Positions 55,811 to 64,000 of a stretch of 64,000 nt of DNA are shown one piece after another. Positions within the stretch are counted from its first letter, which is position 1. Every line of letters starts with the position of its first letter. Both the position numbers and the translations under genes were made by a program. Origin of the DNA: Alectoria sarmentosa. Its lineage: Eukaryota; Ascomycota; Lecanoromycetes; Lecanorales; Parmeliaceae. Under the pieces are notes generated by a model, which saw only the letters and a program-made list of their open reading frames with translations, made no database searches and was not told the origin of the DNA. The stretch spans positions 1-64,000 of the forward strand of contig WOGZ01000007.1 in NCBI GenBank assembly GCA_009733775.1, written 5' to 3'.

Positions 55811-56646
55811 TCGACTTGATTGGAGCTGGGAATGATTAATGCTTTCAGTACCGGTGTTCTCAGGAAAGCTAGGTAAGAACATGTATAGGATCCGCATATA
55901 GCACCCGTAAGAATCCGCGGTAAGGTCGAGATGAAAACTCGGTTTTCCAACTTATTGAGACAGGAAATCATAAGCGCCAGGGGGTCTTGGACTGTCCAAT
56001 TGGACCTAGAAATTACTAAAGGTTGCTTGTTCGAAGAGCAGGTCGTCATTGCGGGACACGTGCAACGATGGTAGGAGAAAATTTGGCGGCACAGCCACCA
56101 GAAGCCCAAACATTTGGCGGCGGGCCAGAGAACCAACCGCCAATGATCAGGGCCTTCTCTGGGTCTCTTAGTTGGCATATGGAATGGCCGTTGGAAACTC
56201 TCGTGGAATGCCAACACAGGAAGCTGAACCTCCTGTAAATGGTCCCAATGATCACATTGTAGCTTGCAGAGCTGGCATTCTGCTTGGAAGCTGCTTCCAT
56301 GTTTGGTGTAGTTCATGATGCCACGTAACTTTGTTGCGATTGAATTGATCCATTGAGGACCAAAATCGAAATGAATTTAATGACAGAGTTAAAAGTATTT
56401 ACTCATCACGTTGAGGCGGTGCAGAGGAAAGTAGGGGAGGGGTCTTCTTAATGCCAAGAATTCCACAGCCTTATACATACGATGGTAGCTGCATGCTGGA
56501 GCGTTGGTCAGCATTGCGCCTCGCAATAAGCCAAGTCGCTGCCTGATGAAAAATTTCCATTGCCTTTGAGTTACACAGTGCAAGATACCAAACTTGAATG
56601 GAACTTAAGGCTATTAAAGGCTCTAAACCAGTGCACATAACATCTC
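55811..56646. other. Intergenic, no gene recognised
   Basis: A 204-codon - strand frame (55702-56316) overlaps the end of the kinase-fold gene and has no domain; another at 56046-56300 may be relic sequence. The last 100 bases are the probable promoter of the next gene. Confidence 0.5.
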
Positions 56647-59600
56647 ATGGAAGTGGCCGCCACTTTTGTCGGCTTCGCCGCCAGCCTTGTCACCCTCATC
56701 GCTGTTGTTGGAGATAGTGCTCAGACAGTACACACCCTCTGGAGCAACTTTCGAGACTCTCCCACCAACCTCAAACAATTAAGCCATGCCATAGCGGAAA
56801 ATGAAGCTCTGCTCAAAGACATGCAGGCCGTTAGTGACGCCTACGAACGCGTGGGAATTCCTGAGAGCCTGCTATCACGATGGAAGTCAATATCTGCTAG
56901 TGTCTACGATGACTTCAGAGAGCTAAACTTGGAGATGTCTAGGATTTTGGAATGTACTAAAGGTAGCGAAATCACGAAAAGACATCTCCGGAGGCGCGTC
57001 AGGCACTTCTTCTCTGAAAAGGTCTTGGAAAGTCGATGCCAGCAATTGTCAACGCATAAGGCCGATATGAGCTATATTCATTTGCTGATGCACAGGTAGG
57101 TGCGTCTTTGTCGCTATCAGTGCTTTGTTAATTCGTTCAATTCAGCTCGTATACCATCCAGATTGGAGAAAAGCTTCAGTCCTTTGGTCAGATGATTGAG
57201 ACGTCACAGCAAGAGAACTCGCTTAAGCTGGACGGACTGCAAGACACACTGAGAACTACTCAGACAGATTTGGTCCAGGCTGTTCAATCAGAGCTGGGCA
57301 GATTCACTAATCCTGGAGCTATTAAGCAAGCCTTCCACATGGTTACGGACCAGTCTTTTGCTACTAGTTGTCCATCCCGTGCAGGCGTCAAAAACTCTGA
57401 GTCTCCTCTCCGCTACTCTGAGACCCTCAACAGTCGGAACCCATGTCATCACCGTTCCAGCGGACTTGTCCATGCCGTCGAATGGTACTCGCACAAGTAT
57501 CGCTTTGCCATTGGAACTTTGCATGTAGAGCATGTCGAGAGTGTTGATGTTGAGATCAACGAGGGAGCAGGTGCTTCTGTGCAACTTGTGCCATGTCGGT
57601 CAAAGAAGGTCAGGTTCATTTTCGAACCACCGCGTTGGTTCTCAAGCCTCATTATGAAAATCGACGTCGCGATGCACATTGCGCAGCATGGCTGCACACC
57701 GTCTATTACATGGGGCCCCATACCTAGTCGAAGAGATCTAGAGCCGCTTGTGGATGAGCTGCATCAGATCAGTAACCTCACCTTAGACCGGAAATTTCTT
57801 GCAATTGCGGGGATTGGAGAGCTAGATTATGTTTTTGAGGTATGATATTACTTGTATCATCTGAAAATTGCGGACCATTCTCACCCAAGGGTACTTAGGA
57901 GGTTGTATCTTACTGCTTGGGTATTATATCATGTTCTGCTGGGAAGCTTTCCCAAAAACAACGCGATGCTAGACCAATTGCAGACGCACTTGAGCAAGGA
58001 CGCATCTCATTCCCTGGAGGAGACGTAGGCAGGTAATTGGACATGGATACTAGTTGAGGGTTGATAATTTTCTGACCAGGATGTAGCCGGTTTCTCACTA
58101 AGATCATTATTCGCATCGAAGGGATTCAGAATAATGAAGTCCGAAATGGCGAACAGCTCCGAATTGATCTGCGTCAACCACTGTCTAAAGCAAATCTCAT
58201 TGATCCTGATGAAAGCCTCTTAGACAGGTCTCGTGGTTTTCTGTCAGAGACTCAGAGAGCCATCATGCTAAGCTCAAATTTGATTGACGCGGGGGCACAA
58301 TTACCAGCCTCCATCGACTTTACTTCTATCTTGATGAGTGACCACGGTCTCTGGTACCTTCAAAATATCTGTCCAACTTTCGACATTACGGAGATCGGAA
58401 GCTTATCTCCACCTAATCAATGGATTTTTGCGTGCTTGGTGAGGACGGTATCGGCTTGTCACGAAAGTGTCTGCCGTCAGCTCCAAGGGTTTCCTATCAA
58501 GGCATTGCAATTTTACATGAGCGCCGAGCGCCTCGCCGATGAGATCAATAGCTCGCAGGATTTTTTTCGTCATCGCTTTCTCTTGAGCCTAAGCGTTGGC
58601 GGATCTAGATCAATGCTGGAGGCTCTACTTTTCCATGGGTTATCGATGGGAGATCTCTCGACGTACTACTTTGAAAAAGCTACAGAACGAGGACGCATAA
58701 ACATCGCTCACCTTTTGTTGAGTTATGGAGCTTCTCTGTCGCTAGAAACCTCAACTCGACTTCTAGAGCACATGAAACCCGACGTGAAAACGTTTCTTCG
58801 AGATTCAAGCAAATCGGAGGCATTCTGTCATTTCTTGGAGCGGGCCTTGGAATCATCTGGTCCGTTGCATAGACTTGATAATGAGCACGCGATATTTGAG
58901 ATCCTGGTCCTAATCTTTCAGCTGGCGCTTCGTCAGTCAAAACATATCAGCTACGGCAAACCAAGCAGTGATGACATTGTCTGTAACAAAGTCGTGCGGT
59001 TGCTGCTCGAAGCTGGCCTGTTTCGTGATTCGAAGCTTCCTGCACTCCATCGGTCATTCCACGGCTGTATAGACGAATCCCCTTTGAAGCTTGCAATCTA
59101 TGTGCGTAATATGTATGCAATCAAGCTCCTTCTAACTAATGGCTACGATGTGGATGAAGTTTGTTATGAAGGTGAATCTCTCTACCTTAACCACAATTGT
59201 ATGGAAATAAAAGGAACTCCTCTCACGTACGCGATATGGCTCGGATTCGCCGAAGCTGTGACCTTCCTACTGGAAGCAGGAGCGGACGTCACCAAAAGGG
59301 GACCACTGGGCCAAGCTGCACCTGATTGGTCTAAGAAACTAGTGTCATTCCCCGTTGCTAAAACGTCTATGGGCGGTGCCAAAGATACAACTCTTGAGGA
59401 CTGTGAACATGACACAGATTCTCGGCAGCAAATCTTCACGATGGTTTGTGTCAATCTGAAGAAAGCACACGGACTGGAGTTCGAGGATTTTATGGATGGA
59501 ATTCAGAGGCATGAATCATGGGGCACAGGCTTGCGATTTGCAGGTATTTTGATTGCTTTTTTTGACATATTTAGAAATGAGCTAATTCCACGCAGATCAT

Positions 59601-60638
59601 CCCCCGCCATCCTCTCGGTACTGGAGCAGGACCAAACGTTCGTGTGCTTATTGCCCACTAGAGTTATTTACTCGTGATTTCAATTTCGCTTGGGAAGGGT
59701 TTTGGCGGAATACGCCTCAGTGTCCTTGCTTAGAATGTGTTGAGTGGGAATCTGAATGCAGTCATGGGCCTCTCCCCGAATCGTGGGAAAGACTTTTCGC
59801 GCCCTGTGAATGCTCTTTCCTCGACGGTCCTTTTCTTGGGTTTGAGGAGACTTACTTGAGCTCGGATGGTCGCCGTTACATAAAGCCCTGTCGCTCAAGG
59901 CACTTGCAACCGTGCAGATTGCGGATCTTGTATATCAACCACATCACGGAAGAAGCGACTCTGCACTGTCCTTGTGCGATCTGTTCTCCAGGCTGGAAAG
60001 GCGTGCCATGCATCACCTTAGGGTCGCTCTTCAGTGAGGATGAGCCTGGCCTCTTGGAGGAAAACAGCGATCCTCTGATACCAGCCCAAGACTTATCAAG
60101 GGTGGGAGTACCTTGTTGGCGCCTGGGAGACCTTTTCAGTGAGGATAGGATAGAGGGCGTAGAAATGGAAGATGATCCGGTCATACCCGCTCAAGACGTC
60201 GGCCTTCATATCTTCGATGATATGCCCGGCTTTGCCCTCGCAAGAAATCATCCTCCTTCAACAGCGCAGGACCCACCTTTGGCTTCTGACAAGCCGAAGT
60301 CTGGGTCACTTGGAGCAGCGCCCTCGGACTTGGGCTTGCCACTCTCTACTACCACCGTCGTCTCGAAGGCATCTCTCTCTTCATTGTTCGTCTCCCATAC
60401 CGTCACGAGATCCACGCGCTCCACGGACGACCCGAAATCTTTGTCTCTGCGTGAAGTGATGGAAGCTTTTGTCGGCTTGGTTGTATCTGTGCTCTTGGTC
60501 ATCGTGTATGAGTGTGTGAGCATATACATGTATCTAAAGGACCTCCCACCCCCACCGCCTTTTTTGTCGAAGCTCGTCTTACTTGTGCTACTGGCGGTGG
60601 GATTAGGGATGCTGAAAAGAATTTTTGGGTTGGTGTAG
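56647..60638 (+). CDS. STAND-type N-terminal domain and ankyrin-repeat membrane protein
   Basis: Five exons, 56647-57095, 57146-57839, 57899-58032, 58087-59543 and 59596-60638, join in frame to 1,258 residues. The N-terminus ('FVGFAASLVTLIAVVGDSAQ') is the fungal STAND N-terminal helical domain, a HeLo-like signalling domain. The expected NACHT NTPase is absent. A middle region of unknown fold is followed by ankyrin-like helices ('RINIAHLLLSYGASL', 'SPLKLAIYVRNMYAIKLLLT', 'TPLTYAIWLGFAEAVTFLLE'). The C-terminal exon has a Cys-rich part ('CAYCPLE', 'CPCLEC', 'CPCAIC'), two tandem copies of a 33-35-residue unit, and two hydrophobic spans at the very end. The family context suggests allorecognition or immunity; function is not established. 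Confidence 0.78.
60000..60203 (+). repeat. Tandem duplication inside the ankyrin protein
   Basis: Two adjacent coding units (60000-60104 and 60105-about 60203) share the pattern GVPCxxLGxLFSED, an acidic stretch, then DPxIPAQD. They indicate a recent-looking internal duplication of 33-35 codons. Confidence 0.8.
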
Positions 60639-62732
60639 GTTGTGAGCGGATGGGAGATCATCCGATAGGGAATGAAGGCGCTTGAAACGCTGTTCTCACG
60701 GTGCGTCTGGCTGAATCAATATGTCAGGCCTTCATAGAGGATTGAGCCATTGCCATATAATGCGTGTGGTTTCGTTGAATGTCAGTCTAGGTCCTCAAGC
60801 AACTGATAGCCCAAGAGGACCTTCTACGGCCAATGTGGCTCAAACACTGAACCCATTTTACTCTTCTCATGATGATAACAACGGCCATGATGCCAAGGCG
60901 CCGCTTCAGGCAAAATACCACAGCTGACTGCTATAAACGTACTAGTAATCGCGCTTCTATGACGACTAAAGGTCCATCACTGAAATGCCTGGTCCTATCT
61001 ATTCCGCAGATCGAAAAGCACTCGATTGAACTCGAAGACGTTCGGCTGATTACATTTCCCACTACCAAGGCCTGATGTGAACATAACCACATGATCTTTC
61101 GAGTTCTGATGAAAGAGCCGAAGACCTCTCTCGCGAAGGAGGGATGGAGTTGATGCGCGCAGCGTTGCTTGACGCACTCACTATAATAGCGTAGGTCAGG
61201 CAGACATCGCCCCTGCATCATGTCGACTCAGCCTTTCAGGCGGCCTAGATGATCCAACTTGTCTGCGACAAGGATTGTAAACACAGTTCCTAATGTATGA
61301 AGGTAGATAGCGAACGACGACACGCAGTCCCAGCGAGGAGATGGACTTTGGCTGATTCCTATCGACAGCCCACATGGTGGTCGTAGAAATGGTTCAGTAT
61401 CTCGCCTGCTTGCCGAGTGTTGGAGACGAATGAGTACCAATGAAGGTGCAAGCGAACAAGTCTCTTGGCAGAGAAATGGGAAAGCAGAGGCAGGATGGCA
61501 TGTAGAATGAAAGGATTCGCGGCAACACATGAGAAGACTTGAATCATTCGTGATAAAGTAGTTCTCTCACATCTCATCCATCCTTGACCTACGCCGTAGC
61601 GAGAGAAGTACCGTGATTCCTTTTTGTAGACTTCGGTCTCGCCAAAGTCTGCTCGAGTCATGGCTTGTGTCCCTTGATATCGTTGCCGGCGCTGTTACGT
61701 CTAAAGGGCATACAAAAGTCACAACAGAGCCCGAAGTCGGCAAAAGTGAAGGCATACCCAGGAACCGCTGCAGGCATAAGAGACAAAATTTAAAGATGGA
61801 GTCAGTACGACCGAATATTACCCTCATTTCAACGCAAGTGTTTCAAGAAGAACAATTGCCATTCCTTTTGTGCGGCCCGAAGTCAAGTCAATGATGCTCG
61901 ACCTGATGCTTCCATTTCTAGCAAGCATCAATTAAAGAATCACTGCGAGCTGACGCCAATTCCTCAGTTGCGGCTACTATTAGTGACGTCTCCAGAGATG
62001 TCCTAACCCCTTTCAGTCTATGGCACATTCGACCTGATTACCCTCAGCCTCCATGATGACACTCGTCGCTATTCGAGATTCCATATTTCGGTATCCATGT
62101 CCTTTGGTCGAATCGTGCATGACTACCGTACTCAAGACCAGTCAAGTATAGCCAGATGAAGGGAGCGTCTTGTGTCATACGCGGAGGACAAAAGTAAAGA
62201 AAGGCTCGAAACATAGGCGAGAGGGATGATGGTTGAATGCCTAGTATTGAAGCAGCTTGATGTGAGGGAGGAAGTGGTCATGGACAGCTCATCATTGGTC
62301 AAATCATGCGTGGGCAAAAATAGAGTTATCTACCTGCCTGTTATGGCAGGGTCTGGCTAAGCTGCTGTAGCCTTATGCGGCTCAATGGAACCCCACCACA
62401 CCGCTTTCCGAATGTCTTGGAGACCAAAGAAACATCAACCATGCTCCAAGCATCGTGCGGAGCCATCAGATCTCTTCAAGATTGGCCAGTCCCTATATAC
62501 GTTGAGACCATCAACTCTAAGGCTCCTACTTCCAGTTGTCCTTACGGAGTTTGGACGACAGATCGACTCTATGCGAGCCCTCGAGCTCAGCATCTACCTC
62601 TCACACATCTATCCGTGGCAATGTTTTGATCAGTGGACCCCGTTTGCCCTCCTATACCACGCGCCGCCTCTCAAGACTTTGTGAAATCTTGAAGAGCATC
62701 TTGAAAAGCATCTAGGACTCTGAATTTTGAAC
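60639..62732. other. Intergenic, no gene recognised
   Basis: About 2.1 kb between the two STAND-like genes. Several frames of 60-100 codons on both strands overlap without domains. Nothing identifiable. Confidence 0.5.
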
Positions 62733-64000
62733 ATGGCAGCTTCAAATCGACATAAGCCGCTGGTTTATCGTTTGGAGGAGATCACTACGGCCAAATCACA
62801 AGAGGACCTGCTGCTTCTGTTTCCCCCGAAATTCAGAGATCGGATGACAGTAACTTCTCTGAGCCCTAGCATTAATCTAGACCGTAGAACGTCCACTGCA
62901 ACTATCTCCTTTCTTCCATTGAGCGAAGAACCTTTTCCTACGCCCTCAGATCAAGACATCTGTGTAGACAAAGATTTCTACGGCTTCACTCCACTCTATA
63001 CTCCAGAGGGGAGTATTGATGTGGACATAATCGCTATTACAGGGCTCGCTGGCCATGCTTTCGGTTCTTGGTCCACTGCAACCCAAAGAATGTGGCTGCG
63101 GGACTTTCTTCCTCGCGATATACCACAAGCGAGGATTCTGCTTTACGGATATGACTCCCACATTGTTAACAGCCAGTCCAGAAGCATACTCGCTGATTTC
63201 AGTTCCAACTTCATCGTCAAGTTCAACGCTATGCGTGCTCAGTCTCACAGCGAGAATCGGCCTGTTATCTTCATTGGTCACAGTCTAGGCTGTTTGATGA
63301 TCAAGGAAGCATTGATTGATCTGGGCTCTTACTTTGATCATCGTCGAGGTACGTAACTCTGGATGACTGACGAATTCTGTTACTAATACTTTTATCATAG
63401 CTTCAATAAGGCCGACGGTAAGATCCATTATCTTTTTTGGAGCGCCGCATCGAGGTCTCGAAATCACCGCTATGCAATCTATGGTGCAGGGAACGCCTTC
63501 TGAAGACCTGATCAGGGAGCTCAGGATGCGCTCGCCGACACTGGAGAGACTCAACGACGGATTTCGCCGCGTGTTCGAAGATGTGGATATCCTGACGATA
63601 TTCGAGATGGAACCTACCGCATCGTTGCGCATGGGTGAGTCCAATGCTTGGGAAAGAAATGGCCCACCAGTCATGATGGTAGAGAAAGACTCTGCCATTC
63701 TTTATTGGTCGAAGGAAACACACATCGGGTTGAATCAAGACCACTCTAGAATTGCCAAGGTAGACCGTGGCCAAAATGGATGTTATGATGATATCTGTCA
63801 TTTTCTACGACAGTCTCTGATTTCGACGGATAAAGCAAACACCATGCCCATCGTCCACACCCGGACCTTACACTCCTTCGCCTTACCAAGCTCTACGGAT
63901 GAAGCAAACCTCATGCCGACCGTCGAGGCGCGGTCTTCGGACTCGTCCACCTTACCCGCCTCCAGCAAGAGTGAATTAGATATCGGCCGAAAGCTATGTA
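62733..64000 (+). CDS. Alpha/beta-hydrolase-headed NLR-like protein, partial
   Basis: Start ATG 62733. Exons 62733-63348 and 63401 to the window edge, with a 52-bp phase-1 intron; the gene continues beyond 64,000. The first about 350 residues form an alpha/beta-hydrolase domain: 'VDIIAITGLAGHAFGSW' (oxyanion-side strand), GHSLG at residues 182-186 with the candidate nucleophile Ser184, 'IIFFGAPHRG' and 'HIGLNQDHSRIAKV', whose His would complete the triad. This SERAC1/PGAP1-like head commonly precedes NACHT or other repeat domains in fungal NLR-type proteins; the part that would show this lies outside the window. A Ser/Thr-rich linker with two similar 'STDEAN/STDKAN' segments starts at the edge. 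Confidence 0.8.

Noticed and set aside
55702..56316. 204-codon - strand frame with many Cys
   Set aside because: It overlaps the end of the kinase-fold gene antisense, without domain or splice support.

Overview
The window looks like nuclear DNA of a filamentous ascomycete, perhaps a leotiomycete (class is inference only). Genes carry short 50-70 bp introns with GT..AG ends, and fungal families are present: a Zn2Cys6 regulator, an Och1-type glycosyltransferase, STAND-type N-terminal domains, a Ppg1-type phosphatase and an UPF3 protein. The genome is compartmented. Bases 1 to about 12,240 are extremely AT-rich and full of retrotransposon relics ruined by C-to-T changes, as expected of repeat-induced point mutation (RIP). 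The rest has ordinary base composition and carries genes.

Region 1 (1-12,240) resolves into nested elements. A Ty3/gypsy chromovirus relic on the + strand has its zinc-finger and linker segment at 684-1046, its integrase and chromodomain at about 8817-9960, and a 204-bp 3' LTR at 10713-10916. It is interrupted by a complete-length Ty1/copia relic on the - strand (1052-8811) with paired 118-bp LTRs and a 5-bp target duplication. A second copy of the 204-bp gypsy LTR lies inverted at 480-683.

Region 2 (12,241-29,100) is gene-poor. It has a tentative four-exon gene (13,399-14,295), a Zn2Cys6 transcription factor (18,483-21,101), a G/T-rich low-complexity island (about 21,560-22,460), a cysteine-rich single-span membrane protein (23,323-24,365, two exons) and a PNPOx-like flavin-fold protein (25,917-26,801, three exons). 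Several decayed-looking or unresolved coding stretches lie between them.

Region 3 (29,100-43,700) holds conserved genes: a Ppg1-type protein phosphatase (four exons, -) divergent from UPF3 (two exons, +), a small Ser/Pro-rich protein, and a 1,687-residue WD40 scaffold protein (four exons).

Region 4 (43,700-64,000) has a small putative mitochondrial membrane protein, two secreted-domain/single-span membrane proteins, an Och1-type glycosyltransferase, and an APH-type kinase-fold protein. It ends with two genes resembling parts of fungal NLR-type immune or incompatibility receptors: a 1,258-residue protein with a STAND N-terminal helical domain and ankyrin-like repeats but no NACHT, and an alpha/beta-hydrolase-headed protein that runs off the right edge. 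Exon structures were built by hand from splice consensus, reading-frame continuity and total lengths divisible by three. No tRNA, rRNA or CRISPR array was recognised.
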